A stretch of DNA of 64,000 bases from assembly GCF_018324205.1 (NCBI RefSeq), contig NZ_AP023356.1, positions 3,055,501 to 3,119,500 on the forward strand. Reading direction: 5' to 3'. Both the position numbers and the translations under genes were made by a program. Origin of the DNA: Actinoplanes ianthinogenes (GTDB lineage Bacteria; Actinomycetota; Actinomycetes; Mycobacteriales; Micromonosporaceae). Below, piece by piece: positions 1-10,900 of the stretch; position 1 is the stretch's first letter; the number at the start of each line of letters is the position of its first letter. The notes beneath the pieces are model-generated. The model saw nothing but the letters and a program-made list of their open reading frames with translations, had not been told where the DNA came from and ran no database searches.

Positions 1-153
1 CGCGCGTGGTGAAGGACCGTCGGCCGACGCCGCACCGACGGATGCGGAACGGGACGGGACCGTCGGCCGACGCCGCGCCGGTGGGTGCGCTTGGTGAGGG
101 ACCGGCGGGGGACGCCGCGTCGGTGGGGCGGGGATCGGCGGTTGAGCGTGACC
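1..153. other. G+C-rich intergenic segment with a 17-bp direct repeat
   Basis: No gene start can be supported here. The frame of the downstream YCII gene stays open through it, but with low-complexity Arg/Gly/Pro-rich content and no ribosome binding site. A 17-bp word, CCGTCGGCCGACGCCGC, occurs at 17-33 and again at 60-76. The window begins inside this intergenic region, so the upstream neighbour is unknown. Confidence 0.5.
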
Positions 154-250
154 GTGAGGGGCGGCGGACCCGCATGAGACGCGGGGCGGTCCGGTGGGGG
201 CCGGGCCTGGCGAGCCGGCCGGCCGGGACCACGAGTCGTACCGGAAAAGA
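154..250 (+). repeat. Interspersed ~95-bp repeat, copy A
   Basis: This is one of three diverged copies of the same intergenic sequence in the window. The others are at 48055-48152 (same orientation) and 47431-47529 (opposite orientation). Shared landmarks in order are GTGAGGGGC, GCGGACCCGCA, GCGGTC, GCGAGCC and ACGAGTCGTAC, followed by an A/G-rich tail. This copy is the most diverged and lies just upstream of the YCII/ECF pair. The copies do not preserve a common reading frame, so it looks non-coding. Confidence 0.65.
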
Positions 251-353
251 TCCTGGAAAATCTTGGCGGAGCGTGTCGGATCGGGAGGACGGGGTTCGTC
301 GCAGGGGTGTGAGGCGGTCCGTGGGTGGTCGCCGGGGACGGGAGATGAGCGGG

Positions 354-686
354 ATGACGCAGTATCTGATCTCTGTGCTGCACGACTCGGACGCGCGGGC
401 CACCGATGACGAGATGGCGGCGATCGACGTGTTCAACGAGCGGCTTCAGGCTGATGGGCAGTGGGTGTTCGCGGGTGGGCTGGCCGGGCCGGACGCGGCG
501 ACCGTGATCGACGCCCGGGCGGCGGCGCCGGTGTACACCGACGGGCCCTATGTGGAGTCGAAGGAGTTCGTGATCGGCTTCTGGATCGTCGAGGCGCCGC
601 ATCTCGACGTGGCGTTGCGGCTCGCCGCGGCCGGGTCGAAGGCGTGCAACCGGCGGGTCGAGGTGCGCCCGTTCCTGGACGCGTGA
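354..686 (+). CDS. YCII-related (DGPF-type) protein, partner of ECF sigma factor
   Basis: This is a small single-domain protein of 110 residues in the YCII/DGPF family. The signature DGPYVESKEFVIGFWIVEA begins near residue 63. Members of this family are the usual genomic partners of ECF42-group sigma factors, but their biochemical role is not settled. The start at 354 is preferred over ATG 345 because GGGAG lies about nine bases upstream of it and family members usually begin with a short M-x-x-Y-L-I segment, as here. The stop overlaps the GTG start of the sigma factor gene by four bases, so the two are translationally coupled. No signal peptide or membrane segment is present, so it should be cytoplasmic. 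Confidence 0.85.
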   Translation: MTQYLISVLHDSDARATDDEMAAIDVFNERLQADGQWVFAGGLAGPDAATVIDARAAAPVYTDGPYVESKEFVIGFWIVEAPHLDVALRLAAAGSKACNRRVEVRPFLDA

Positions 687-1900
687 GCGGCGTCGGCGAC
701 GCGCTCACCCGGGTTCACCACGAGGAGTGGGCCCGGGTGGTCGCGACCGTGGCCCGGCGGTTCGGTGATCTGGACCTGGCCGAGGAGATGGCGGCCGAGG
801 CGTTCGCGACGGCCGTCGAGCGCTGGCCGGTCGACGGTGTCCCGCCGGCGCCCGGCGCCTGGCTGACCACCACGGCGAACCGCAAGGCCATCGACCGTCT
901 TCGCCGCGAGGCACGGCGCGACGAGAAACACCGGGAGGCGCTGGTGCTGTCCGCTACCCCGGAGCCGCTCGGCGCGATCGACGACGACCGGCTCCGTCTC
1001 GTCTTCACCTGCTGCCACCCGGCGCTCGCCATGGAGGCCCGGGTCGCCCTGACGCTGCGACTGGTCGGCGGGCTCACCGTGGCCGAGATCGCCCATGCGT
1101 TCCTGGTCCAGGAGACCGCCATGGGCCAGCGCATCACCCGCGCCAAGGCGAAGATCAAGGCGGCCCGGATCCCGTACGGCGTGCCGCTGCGCGACGATCT
1201 CCCGGCCCGGGTCACCGGCGTGCTCGCCGTGCTGTACCTGATCTTCAACGAGGGTTATCTGGCCTCCGGTCCGGGCGCCGAGGCGGTCCGCGCCGACCTC
1301 ACCGGCGAGGCGATCCGGCTGACCCGGCTGGTGCACGCGCTGCTCCCGGCCGACGGCGAGGTCGCCGGGCTGCTGGCGCTGATGCTGCTCACCGAGGCCC
1401 GCCGGGCCGCCCGGGTGTCGGCGAGCGGCGAGCTGGTCACCCTGGCCGAGCAGGACCGGGGCGCCTGGGACCGGGCGCTGATCGCCGAGGGGCACGCCCT
1501 GGTCCGCGCCCGGCTGGCCGCCGGACAGGCGCCGGGGCGCTACCAGATCCTGGCCGCGATCAACGCGGTGCACACCGACGCCCCGGACGTCCGGGACACC
1601 GACTGGTCGCAGATCCTGGCGCTTTACGATCAGTTGCTCCGGGTGGACGCGTCACCGATCGTGCGCCTGAACCGGGCGATCGCGGTGGCCGAGCTGGACG
1701 GGCCGGAGGTGGCGCTGGCCCAGGTCGCGGACCTGCCGCTGGCGGACTATCACGCGTACCACGCGGTCCGCGCCGACCTGCTGCGCCGGCTGGGCCGCAG
1801 CGGCGACTCGCGGGCGGCCTACGACCGCGCGATCGAGCTGAGCGGCAACACGGCCGAGCAGGCATACCTCACCCGCCGCCGCGACCAGCTGGCCACCTGA
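683..1900 (+). CDS. ECF-type RNA polymerase sigma factor, ECF42-like, with C-terminal TPR-like extension
   Basis: The 405-residue product joins a sigma-70 region 2 (about residues 10-80, including the AWLTTTANRKAIDRLRR segment) and a region 4 helix-turn-helix (about 110-165, GLTVAEIAHAFLVQETAMGQ) to a long helical extension (about 200-405). ECF42-group factors have this layout: no anti-sigma gene, a C-terminal TPR-like domain thought to control activity, and a DGPF/YCII gene alongside. The GTG at 683 is chosen because it overlaps the upstream stop (GTGA) and gives the expected N-terminus. No anti-sigma factor is seen. The target promoters are unknown, although autoregulation is common in ECF systems. 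Confidence 0.9.
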   Translation: MSGVGDALTRVHHEEWARVVATVARRFGDLDLAEEMAAEAFATAVERWPVDGVPPAPGAWLTTTANRKAIDRLRREARRDEKHREALVLSATPEPLGAIDDDRLRLVFTCCHPALAMEARVALTLRLVGGLTVAEIAHAFLVQETAMGQRITRAKAKIKAARIPYGVPLRDDLPARVTGVLAVLYLIFNEGYLASGPGAEAVRADLTGEAIRLTRLVHALLPADGEVAGLLALMLLTEARRAARVSASGELVTLAEQDRGAWDRALIAEGHALVRARLAAGQAPGRYQILAAINAVHTDAPDVRDTDWSQILALYDQLLRVDASPIVRLNRAIAVAELDGPEVALAQVADLPLADYHAYHAVRADLLRRLGRSGDSRAAYDRAIELSGNTAEQAYLTRRRDQLAT

Positions 1901-1909
1901 CCCGGGCGC

Positions 1910-4642
1910 TCAGGTGGGTAGGTCGATGCGGGCCAGTTGTCCCCGGCTGGCCACGCCCAGTTTGGGGAAGGCCCGGTAGAGGTGGTAGCTGACTGTTTTC
2001 GGGCTGAGGAACAGGCGGGCGGCTATCTCGCGGTTGGTCAGGCCGGCGTGGGCGAGTGTGACGATCTGCAGCTCCTGCGGGGACAGGGTGGCGAGCAGGT
2101 CGACGGCGGGGGCCGTGTCGGACTGTTCGCCGGCGGCGCGCAGCTCCGCGGCGGCGCGGTCGGCCCAGGCGCGGGCCGGGAGGCGTTCGAAGGTCTCCCG
2201 GGCGGCTCGCAGGTGGCGGCGGGCCTGGTTCTTGCGGCGGTCGCGGCGCAGCCGTTCGCCGAACGCCAACTGGGTACGCGCGATCTCCCACGGCCGGGCG
2301 CCGTCGGCGTGGGCGCGCAACGCCGTGGTGAAGTGGTGTTCCGCGACGTCCGGGTCGGCGGCGAGCATGCCCTCGCAGCGGTGCGTGACGGCCCGGGCCC
2401 AGGGCTGGCCGGACTCCTCGGCCCAGATGGCGAACCGGTCGGCGGCCGCGCGGGCGCGCTCCGGCTCGCCCAGGCGGACCGCGCATTCGACCTGGTCGGC
2501 GGCGAAGTGGACGGCGTGGATCTGGTGCCGCACCGGCCCGTCCAGGGCGGCGTCGAGCCGGTCCAGCGCGTCGGCGGCGCGGCCCAGGGCCAGGTCGAGC
2601 AGGGCCCGGCCCCAGACCGCCCAGGCGAGGCCGTTGGCGATGCGGTGAGTGGTGAAGCCGTCGTGGCACTGGGCGGCGAGACGCAGGCACTCCTCCTCGT
2701 CGCCCCGCACCGCGGCGATCCAGGCCAGCACCCCCTCCAGGTATCCGGTGCGGTTCGGCTGGCCGGTGTCGGCGGCCAGTCGCAGTCCCTCGACGGCCGA
2801 GGCACCGGCGGTGCGGAACTGTCCGAGGTACAGCTCCGCGGTGGCGAGCGTGACGTGCGCGAGCGGCAGCCAGCCGACGGCGCCGGTGGCCCGGCACTCG
2901 TCGACGACCTGGCGGGCGATGCTGCTGCCGGCGGTGAAGTCGCCGACGATGCCGGCCACGAACGCGGCGTTGAGCCGTAACGCGTAGGAGCCGCCCGGCC
3001 GCAGTCCGGCGGCGACCAGCGGGCGCATGGCTCGCAGGGCGCCCGCCGGGCCGGTGGTGAGCAGGTCGGCGGCGCCGGCGACGGCCGCCACGGCTGCGGC
3101 CAGCGCGTCCGGGGCGGGGCCCAGGGCGGCCAGCCGGGCGGCGGCGTCCGCGACCCGGGACGGGTCGCTGAGCTGCCAGGCGTTGCGGGCGGCGTCGATC
3201 AGCACCGTCCGGGCGGCGACCGGATCGTGCTCGGCCAGCGCCGCCGAGGCGGCGACCAGCAGGTCGTGTGCCCGCGCGGCGTCACCGGAGTCGAAGGCGA
3301 CCCGGGCCCGCAACTCGTGGTAACGGGCGGTCAGGACCGGATCGACCGGCACGTCGCCGACCCGGTCCAGCAGGGGGCGCACCCGCTGGTGCCGGCCGGC
3401 GTCGCTGGCGGCGGTCGCGGCCTCGATGAGCCGGCGGGCCCGGGTGCCGGGGTCGCGCGTCAGGTCGGCGGCGCGTTCCAGAGCGGCGGCCGCCGCGGCG
3501 TGGCCGCTGCGGCCCCGCGCGCGTTCGGCGGCCCGCTGGAGGGCGTCCGCGGCCGCGTCGTCGGGACCGGTCGCGGCGGCGGCGAGGTGCCAGGCCTGCT
3601 GGTCGGGCTCCGCCGCGAGGGCGTCCGCGAGGGACCGGTGCACGGCGAGCCGCTCGTCGAAGCCAGCCTGCTGATAGGCGGCGGCGCGCAGCAGCGGGTG
3701 GGTGAACCCGACCCGGCCGCCGGAGACCCGGAGCAGCTCGGCGGTCTCGGCCTCATGCAGGGCGCCGCGCAGCTCGTCGCGGGAGATGCCGTGGGCCGCG
3801 GCGGCGCGCAGCAGGACCCCGAGGGCGGCGGTCTCGTCGGCGGCGGCGAGGGCCAGGACGGTGCGGGCGGACGGGGTGAGCCGGGCGATACGCGTACCGA
3901 AGGCGTTCTCGATGCGGCGCGGAAGCGGCAGCGGACCCGGCAGATGAGCGTGGTCCGGCGCCACCTGCGAGAGCTCGCGCAGCGCGAGCGGATTTCCGGC
4001 GCTGTCCCGGATGATCCGGTCCCGGGCCGGACGGTCCAGGCCCGGGGCCCAGCGGTCCAGCAGCGTGTCGCAGTCGGCCGCCACGATCCCGTCCAGCCGG
4101 TGCTCGGGCAGGCCGGCCGGGTCGAACTCGGGACGGGCCGCGAAAATCATCGCGACGGCGTCGGCGTGCAGGCGGCGGGCCACGAAGCGCAGCGTGCGGG
4201 CGGACGCCTCGTCGAGCCAGTGCGCGTCGTCGACCAGGCAGAGCACCGGCTCCGTCTCGGCCAGCTCGCCGAGCAGGGTCAGCACGGCGGCGCCGACCAG
4301 CAGCGGGTCCCGGCCCTGGGCGGGCGCCATCCCCAGCGCGCCGAGCAGGGCGGCGCGCTGCAACCCGGGCAGCGCCTCGGCCCGGCCGAGCACCGGGTGC
4401 AGCAGCAGGTGCAGCGAGGCGAACGGGATCTCCGCCTCGGACTCCACGCCGGCGCAGCGCAGCACGGTCAGCCCGGGCCCGGCGGTGATGTCGCCGAGCA
4501 GCGCGGACTTGCCGATGCCGGGCTCACCGCGGACCACCAGCGCGGCGCTGTGCCCGACGCGGGCCTGCCGCACCACGTCGCGCAGCGCGGCACGGTCGGC
4601 GTCCCGGCCCAGGATCATGGGATCGGAAGCTACACCAGTCAT
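1910..4642 (-). CDS. LuxR-family regulator of the large ATP-binding (LAL) type
   Basis: The product of 910 residues has an N-terminal ATPase module with Walker A GEPGIGKS (residues 39-46) and a Walker B region near CLVDDAHWLD. A long helical TPR-like middle follows, and a LuxR/GerE helix-turn-helix lies at the extreme C-terminus (LSPQELQIVTLAHAGLTNRE, near 850-870). LAL proteins are ATP-dependent transcription activators, often of transport or secondary metabolism genes. The gene diverges from the ABC transporter pair with only 44 bp between start codons, so it may control that pair. The start at 4642 is taken as the first ATG; ATG 4618 is an alternative. Confidence 0.88.
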   Translation of the reverse strand: MTGVASDPMILGRDADRAALRDVVRQARVGHSAALVVRGEPGIGKSALLGDITAGPGLTVLRCAGVESEAEIPFASLHLLLHPVLGRAEALPGLQRAALLGALGMAPAQGRDPLLVGAAVLTLLGELAETEPVLCLVDDAHWLDEASARTLRFVARRLHADAVAMIFAARPEFDPAGLPEHRLDGIVAADCDTLLDRWAPGLDRPARDRIIRDSAGNPLALRELSQVAPDHAHLPGPLPLPRRIENAFGTRIARLTPSARTVLALAAADETAALGVLLRAAAAHGISRDELRGALHEAETAELLRVSGGRVGFTHPLLRAAAYQQAGFDERLAVHRSLADALAAEPDQQAWHLAAAATGPDDAAADALQRAAERARGRSGHAAAAAALERAADLTRDPGTRARRLIEAATAASDAGRHQRVRPLLDRVGDVPVDPVLTARYHELRARVAFDSGDAARAHDLLVAASAALAEHDPVAARTVLIDAARNAWQLSDPSRVADAAARLAALGPAPDALAAAVAAVAGAADLLTTGPAGALRAMRPLVAAGLRPGGSYALRLNAAFVAGIVGDFTAGSSIARQVVDECRATGAVGWLPLAHVTLATAELYLGQFRTAGASAVEGLRLAADTGQPNRTGYLEGVLAWIAAVRGDEEECLRLAAQCHDGFTTHRIANGLAWAVWGRALLDLALGRAADALDRLDAALDGPVRHQIHAVHFAADQVECAVRLGEPERARAAADRFAIWAEESGQPWARAVTHRCEGMLAADPDVAEHHFTTALRAHADGARPWEIARTQLAFGERLRRDRRKNQARRHLRAARETFERLPARAWADRAAAELRAAGEQSDTAPAVDLLATLSPQELQIVTLAHAGLTNREIAARLFLSPKTVSYHLYRAFPKLGVASRGQLARIDLPT

Positions 4643-4686
4643 GTGTCCGGTACCCCTGGGGAATCGCGCTTCCTAGCGTCGGAAGC

Positions 4687-5418
4687 ATGCCTTCGGTACC
4701 CGTCGTAGACGTCAACGAGGTGACCCGGCGTTACGCCAACGGGGTCACCGCGCTGGCCGGCGTCTCGGTCAGCTTCGACACCGGCTCGTTCACCGCCGTC
4801 ATGGGCCCCTCCGGCTCCGGCAAGTCCACTTTGCTGCAATGCGCCGCCGGGCTGGACCGGCCCACCTCGGGGCGGGTCAGCCTCAACGGGCAGGACCTGA
4901 CCGCACTCAGCGAGCGGCGGCGCACGCTGCTGCGCCGGGACGGCATCGGCTTCGTCTTCCAGTCCTTCAACCTGATGCCCGCGCTCACCGCCGCGCAGAA
5001 CGTCGCCCTGCCGCTGCGGCTCGCCGGTCGCCGCCCCCGCCGCTCCGACGTGCTCGCCAGCCTGGCCGCGGTCGGGCTCGCGGACCGCGCCGGGCACCGG
5101 CCGGGCGAGCTCTCCGGCGGCCAGCAGCAGCGCGTCGCCATCGCCCGGGCGCTGCTGACCGCGCCGGCCGTGGTCTTCGCCGACGAGCCGACCGGCGCGC
5201 TGGACCGCGGCTCGGGCGAGCAGGTGCTGCGACTGCTGCGCGAGCTGGTCGACCAGCGCCGCCAGACCGTCGTGATGGTCACCCACGACGCGCACGCCGC
5301 GGCGTTCGCCGACCGGGTGCTGTTCCTCGCCGACGGCCGGATCGACGGCGAGATCGTCGCGCCGACGGCCGAGGCCATCATGATCCACATGGCCCGGCTG
5401 GAGGCGTCGGCATGCTGA
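4687..5418 (+). CDS. ABC transporter ATPase of the MacB/LolD type
   Basis: The 243-residue nucleotide-binding subunit carries Walker [10 protein letters not shown] (40-48), a Q-loop (VFQSFN, Q92), the signature LSGGQQQRV (142-150) and Walker B VFADEP (163-168). It has the short form typical of ATPases that power FtsX-like permeases, which move lipids, lipoproteins or peptides or act mechanically, rather than import solutes. Its last seven bases overlap the start of the permease gene. Short spacing to the divergent LAL regulator suggests shared control. The substrate cannot be inferred. Confidence 0.93.
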   Translation: MPSVPVVDVNEVTRRYANGVTALAGVSVSFDTGSFTAVMGPSGSGKSTLLQCAAGLDRPTSGRVSLNGQDLTALSERRRTLLRRDGIGFVFQSFNLMPALTAAQNVALPLRLAGRRPRRSDVLASLAAVGLADRAGHRPGELSGGQQQRVAIARALLTAPAVVFADEPTGALDRGSGEQVLRLLRELVDQRRQTVVMVTHDAHAAAFADRVLFLADGRIDGEIVAPTAEAIMIHMARLEASAC

Positions 5419-7781
5419 TCCTCGCGCTGGCCACGCTGCGGCTGCGGTGGCGGTCGTTCGCCGGCACGCTGGTCGCCCTGGCACTGGGCTCGGCGCTGGT
5501 CGCGGCGCTCGGCCAGGTGCTGGCCACCACGGCCGGCGGACCCGACCGGGGGCCGCAGCGCTATCGCGACGTCCCGGTCGTCGTGGTCGGCACCGACGAA
5601 CTGAGCGTGCCGACCTGGCGGGGCGCCGCGACCGCGCCGCTCGCCCAGCGCTCCGGAGTCCCGGCCGAGCTGGTCGCCGGCCTGCCGGGCGCGGTCGCCG
5701 ACCGGGTCTTCCCGGCGACGCTCGCCGACGGGGACGGCCCGAGCGTGGGCCGGCCCTTCTCGGCGCTGCCGGCGGCCGGGCAGCGGCTGATCGCCGGGCG
5801 GGCGCCGGCCGCCGACGACGAGGTCGTGGTGAGCGCCGGCGCCCGGCCCGGGGACCGGGTGCGGGTGGTGACGGCGGCCGGTGTCCGCGAATACACCGTC
5901 ACCGGGCTCTGTAGTCCCGCCCGCGAGGTGTCCCTCTTCTTCACCGACGCCCGCGCCGCGCAGCTGTCCCCGCGCGTCGACGCCCTCCTCGTCCAGCAGC
6001 CGGCGGACCGGGTCCGCGCGGTGGCCGGCGACCGGGGCCGGGTGCTGACCGGGGACGACCGGGGCCGGCTCGACCCGGACCGGGACAGCGACGACGACGC
6101 CCGCAACAACGCGAACACCATCGTCGGCATCGCGCTCGGGTTCGCCGTCTTCATCGCGATCGCCGTGGTGGCCACGACCTTCGCCTTCGCGGTCGGGCAG
6201 CGGCGCCGGGAGATGGCGCTGCTGCGGGCGGCCGGCGCCACCCCGGGCCAGATCCGCCGGATGCTGTACGCCGAGGCGCTGATCGTCGCCGCCGTCGCGG
6301 CCGCGGCCGGCGCGACGGCCGGGCCGTACGCCGCACCGGCCGTGCTGGACTGGCTGGTGGCCCGGCACCTGGCGCCGGACTGGATCCACGAGGTCAGCGA
6401 GTCCGGCGCGCCGGCACACTGGGCCTTTCTCAGTGGTGTGCTCGTCGCCCTGCTGGCCGTGCTGACCTCGGCCTGGCGGGCCAGCCGGATCCGGCCCGCC
6501 GAGGCGCTGGCCGAGAATGCCGCGCCGGCCCGGCCGATGCCCCTCCCCCGCCTGCTGATCGGCCTGGGCACGCTGGCCACCGCGCTGGTCTGCATCGCGG
6601 TCACCGCCGTCGGGGATCCCGCGTCGGGCACGAACCGGAAGACGTACATGCCGGTCCTGATGCTGCTGGTCACGGCCGCCGCGCTGCTCGCGCCCGCCGT
6701 GGTCCGGCCCACCGCCCGGCTGCTGACCTGGCCGTTGCGGCGGCGGGGCGGCGTGGTCGGCAAGCTGGTGGCGGCCGCCGCGACCAGCTCGGCGCGGCGG
6801 ACCGCGGCGCTCGCGACGCCGGTGCTGATGACGGTCGCGCTGCCCGCCGCCCTGCTCACCGCCTCGGCTATGACCGACACCGCGAAGACGGTGATCCAGG
6901 CGGGCTCGGTGCGGGCCGACTACCTGGTGCTGCCGGACGGTGCCGCCGGGCTCGACGCCGAGCTGGTCGCCCGGCTGCACGCGGTGCCCGGCGCCGTCGT
7001 GTCGACGATCACCGAGACCAGCGTGTACACGCTGGAAGGCGACTCCGTGCTGATCCAGCGCCCGGCGGAAGGCACCGAGTCCATTCCGGACGACGGGATC
7101 GCGGTCGAGGGCGACTGGGGATACCGGGAGGGCGACACCGTCCGGCTGTGGCTGGCCGGCGGCACCGAGACGCGGCTGCGGGTGCTCCGGGTGCTGCCGC
7201 CCGGTGCGCCGACGGCCGCGTACCTGAGCCCGCGCAACGCCGGTGGCGGCCCGCCGGCGAAGGCGCTCGTCGAGATCCGTCCCGGCAGCGACGCGAAGGC
7301 GGTCGAGACGGCGCTGCGCCAGGCGGCCGAGGGACACCGGGCCACGGTGGTCAGCAAGCGGCAGTGGACGGCCGGGACCGCCGCCGGACGGTCCGGCGCG
7401 AGCCGCCTCGGGCTGCTGCTGGTGCTCGGGATCCTGGTGACCTACACCTTCATCGCGCTGGTCAACACGCTGGTCATGAGCGCGCCGGACCGCGCCGGGG
7501 AACGGAACACCATGCGTCTGCTCGGCGCCGGCCACGGGCAGATCCTCGGGTACGCGGTGTCCGAGTCACTGGTCTGCGTCGGCGTCGGGGTGGTACTCGC
7601 GACGGGCGTCACGGCGGCGGGCATCGCCGGGCTGTGGGTGACGCTGCTGCCGGTGACCGGGCCGCTGCCGATCGACGTGTCGTGGACCGTGCTGGGCGCG
7701 GTGATCGGGGCATGCGTGCTGGTCGCCACGGTGCTGCCGGCCGTCCTGGAGCGCGGCGCCCGATCACCGTTGCGAGCCTAG
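5412..7781 (+). CDS. FtsX-like ABC transporter permease
   Basis: This is a 789-residue membrane subunit. It starts with a membrane segment (about 15-35), then an extracytoplasmic domain, a three-helix FtsX-type block around residues 235-370, a second single-span segment and extracytoplasmic domain, and a C-terminal FtsX block ending at 789. The duplicated FtsX layout matches actinobacterial permeases that pair with MacB/LolD-type ATPases. The ATG at 5412 overlaps the ATPase stop (ATGCTGA), so the pair is coupled. It is followed by a hairpin terminator. Whether it exports a lipid, an antibiotic or a peptide is not visible. Confidence 0.9.
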   Translation: MLILALATLRLRWRSFAGTLVALALGSALVAALGQVLATTAGGPDRGPQRYRDVPVVVVGTDELSVPTWRGAATAPLAQRSGVPAELVAGLPGAVADRVFPATLADGDGPSVGRPFSALPAAGQRLIAGRAPAADDEVVVSAGARPGDRVRVVTAAGVREYTVTGLCSPAREVSLFFTDARAAQLSPRVDALLVQQPADRVRAVAGDRGRVLTGDDRGRLDPDRDSDDDARNNANTIVGIALGFAVFIAIAVVATTFAFAVGQRRREMALLRAAGATPGQIRRMLYAEALIVAAVAAAAGATAGPYAAPAVLDWLVARHLAPDWIHEVSESGAPAHWAFLSGVLVALLAVLTSAWRASRIRPAEALAENAAPARPMPLPRLLIGLGTLATALVCIAVTAVGDPASGTNRKTYMPVLMLLVTAAALLAPAVVRPTARLLTWPLRRRGGVVGKLVAAAATSSARRTAALATPVLMTVALPAALLTASAMTDTAKTVIQAGSVRADYLVLPDGAAGLDAELVARLHAVPGAVVSTITETSVYTLEGDSVLIQRPAEGTESIPDDGIAVEGDWGYREGDTVRLWLAGGTETRLRVLRVLPPGAPTAAYLSPRNAGGGPPAKALVEIRPGSDAKAVETALRQAAEGHRATVVSKRQWTAGTAAGRSGASRLGLLLVLGILVTYTFIALVNTLVMSAPDRAGERNTMRLLGAGHGQILGYAVSESLVCVGVGVVLATGVTAAGIAGLWVTLLPVTGPLPIDVSWTVLGAVIGACVLVATVLPAVLERGARSPLRA

Positions 7782-7800
7782 GCCGGCACGAGCATCGCCT

Positions 7801-7830
7801 CCGGCGGCGAGCCCCTCCGCTCGCCGCCGG
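7801..7830. terminator. Bidirectional hairpin terminator between convergent genes
   Basis: A perfect 12-bp stem (CCGGCGGCGAGC and its complement) with a 6-nt loop lies 19 bases after the permease stop. It has no U-tract, as is usual for actinomycete hairpin terminators. It probably ends transcripts from the permease side and may also serve the sugar dehydrogenase gene converging from the right. Confidence 0.6.
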
Positions 7831-7876
7831 ACCGACGCGGGTCATTGCCTTTCCTTCGGTACGGGTGGTGCTCACG

Positions 7877-7900
7877 GCGTACGCGAAACTGGTCTTGATC
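7877..7900 (+). repeat. Recurrent intergenic motif, copy 1
   Basis: This is one copy of a motif resembling GCGTACCGGAAACCGGT plus CTTGATC. Other copies are at 19936-19959 (minus), 25506-25519 (minus, partial) and 26797-26815 (plus). The core ACCGG-AAA-CCGGT is a small inverted repeat. Copies 1 and 2 also share a GTGCTCA word just upstream. It lies seven bases from the 3' end of the sugar dehydrogenase gene. Confidence 0.5.
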
Positions 7901-7906
7901 GTGAAG

Positions 7907-10900
7907 TCAGGACGCGTAGATCGAGAACTTGGCGGTCCAGCGGGTGGACGTGCCGAACGTGGCCGGCCAGGTGCCGAAAGACGTCGCCGCGCTCCAGGCG
8001 CCCTGGTTGGCCGTGCCGGTGTCGTAGCTGAGGCTGTTGTCGCCGTTGGTGTTGTAGACGAGCCAGTAGGCCGTGTTCGGCGCCAGCGTCGCGGTGACCG
8101 GCCGGCTGTTCCAGGCGTTGGCGGTCAGCGTGCCCGAGGTGCTGGCGGCCACCCGGGCGCCGGGCGAGCCGCTCGCGTCGGCGTAGATCGCCACCTGGAA
8201 CTGGTTGGCCGGCGTGGCCTGCACGCCCTTGAGGTACACCGAGATCTGGCTCACCGTGAGCCCGGCGGCGCCGGTGACGAACCGCGAGCCGTTCATGAAG
8301 TTCGCGTCACCGGAGTCCAGCGACGCGCCCACCTGGTCGTACCCGAGCCGCGGTGCGGCCGGGCTCGCGGTGGTGAACGAGAACTGGTGATCGGCCGCGA
8401 GCGCGTTGCCCGCCACGTCGGTCACGCCGGTCCGGACCGTCACCGTGTACGCGGTGGACGCGGTCAGCGCCGCCGACGGCGTGATCGTCGCCGCCTGGTT
8501 GGCCGCGTCGTAGGCGACGGTCCGGCCGATCAGCGTGCCACCCGGACCGCGCAGCTCCAGGTTGGCCGGCGTGATGGTGCCGGCCGCCATGCCCTCGCTG
8601 AACCGCACGGTGATCGGCGCGGTCACCGCCACCCCGGTGGCGCCGCCGGCCGGGGTCGTCGAGGTCACCGTCGGCGCGGTGGTGTCCACCCCGGTGGTCG
8701 CGTAGATCGAGAACTTCGCGTTCCACCGGCTGGCCGTGCCGAACGTCGCCGGCCAGGTGCCGAACGCGGTCGACGCGCTGCTCCAGGCGCCCTGGTTGGC
8801 CGTCCCGGCGTCGTAGCTCAGGTTGTTGTCGCCGTTGGTGTTGTACATCAGCCAGTACGCGGTGTTCGCGGCCAGCGCCGCGGTGATCGGGCGGGTGTTC
8901 CACGCGTTGGCGGTCAGGGTGCCCGTTGTGCTGGTGGCCACCCGGGCGCCCGGGGAACCGCTCGCGTCGGCGTAGATCGCCAGCTGATACTGGTTGTTCG
9001 GCGCGGACTGCACACCCTTGGCGTAGACCGACATGGACGTGACGGTCGCCGGGTCGGCCCCGGTGACGAACCGCGAGCCGTTCATGTGGTTCGCGTCGCC
9101 GCTGTCCAGCGACGCGCCGACCGCGGTGTAGCCGATCCGCTGCGACACCGGGGCGGTCGTGTAGGTCGCGGTGTACGTCGTCGCCGTCACCGGCGCGGTC
9201 ACGATGTGGGTCTGCGCCCCGCCGTCGGACCAGGACGCGAACGTCGAGGCGCCCTGCGGCGACGGCGCGGACACCGAGTTGGTCGAGCCCTGGATCACCG
9301 TGCGGGTGAACGGCGTGGCGGCCGACGAGGAGCCGACCGCGAGCTGGAGCCCGGCCGGCACCGAGGTGAAGGTCAGGTCGACCGTTTTCGGGTCGAGCCG
9401 GCGCGACACGGTGTGCGTCAGGCCGCCCTGGTCGGTGGCGACCAGCCTGAGCTCCAGATAGGACGGGTACTCGTGGTCGGGCGCCTCGAACGACCCGGAC
9501 GCCACCCCGGTCCACCGGCGGATGTCGTGCTCGTGGCAGGTGTCCGGCGCCGAGCAGTGGTGCATGACCAGGTCCCAGTCGAGGCGCGAGGCGGGCAGGG
9601 TGCCCTCCTGCGGGTCGGTGGCGTGGCCGGTGAAGCTGATGGTGTCGCCGACCTTCCAGGTGGTGCCCGCCGCCGGCGTGTCGATCACCCCGGTCGGCGC
9701 CTCGTTGCCGGGCGTGATGGTGACCGTGCTGGTGCCGGTCGCGTTCAGCGTGTCGGTCACGGTCAGCCGGGCGGTGTGCGTGCCCGGCGTGGTGTACGTG
9801 AAGGTCGCGGTCGGCGTGGTCGCGTCGGTGACGCCGTCGTCGGTGAAGTCCCAGGCGTACTTGAGGCGGCCCTCGTCGGCCGGGTCCGGGTCGCTGGAGG
9901 CGGCGCCGTGGAAGGTGACGGTCAGCGGCGCGGGACCCTGCGTCGGCGCGGCGTCGATGACCGCGCTCGGCGGCTGGTTGCCCGGGAAGTACCGCACCCG
10001 GCGGATGGTCCCGCCCAGGTCGGCGTAGTAGAGCTCGCCACCGGGGCCGACCTCCAGGTCGACCGGGCCGGCCGCGTCGGAGACGAACGTCCGCAGGTTG
10101 GCCGGGTCGGGCAGGCCGCCCGGGGTGGACGGCAGCGACGCCCAGATGCACCGGCGCGAGTAGTCGGCGAAGAAGACCGCGCCGTCGTACTCGTCGGGGT
10201 AGGGGCCACCGGCCGCCGGGTAGAACGCCACCCCGGTCGACGACGAGCTGCCGGTCGGGCAGGCCTCGCCGGCGATCAGCTTGCTGGAGTGGTTCCAGGT
10301 GACGAACGGCGCGGTGACGGCGCCGGCCGGCTCGGTGTAGAGGTTCTCGCAGATCGGCAGGTTGGCGCTGTCGTACCCGGACTGCCGGGCGTTGCCCTCG
10401 TAACAGGGCCAGCCGAAGTTGGTCACCCCGGCGGTCGGGTTGACCACCCGGTCGACCTCCTCCCAGGTGTTCCACCCGGTGTCGGAGATCCAGGTCTCGT
10501 TGGTGCCCGGCCGCATCGTGATCCGGTACGGGTTGCGCAGGCCGTGCGCGACGATCCGGCGGGTGTCCGGGTCGGCGGCGCCGAGGTTCGGGTTGCCGGG
10601 CGCGGCCGCGCCGGTGGCCGGGTCGAGCCGCAGCAGCGCGCCGTCCAGCTGGGTCTCGTCCGTACCGGTCCGGACGTCCTGCGAGCGCAGCGCGCCGCCC
10701 TCGTTCGCCGGGTCGGTGCACGGGTTGGTCGGTGCGCCGGAGGGGAGCTGGCCGTAGTCGACCGCGCTGAAGCTCGCCCCGTCACCGGCCGAGACGTAGA
10801 GCATCCCGTCGGCGCCGAAGGCGAGGTCGCCGATGGAGTGGCTGGGGAACTGCTGGCACCAGTCGCGCAGCAGCACCTGCTCGCCGCCGGTCATGGTGTT

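Noticed and set aside
4731..7535. Large minus-strand open frame opposite the ABC permease
   Set aside because: It is a mirror of a real high-G+C gene: Gly/Arg/Gln/Asp-rich with no domain, and the plus strand has clear ABC transporter motifs.
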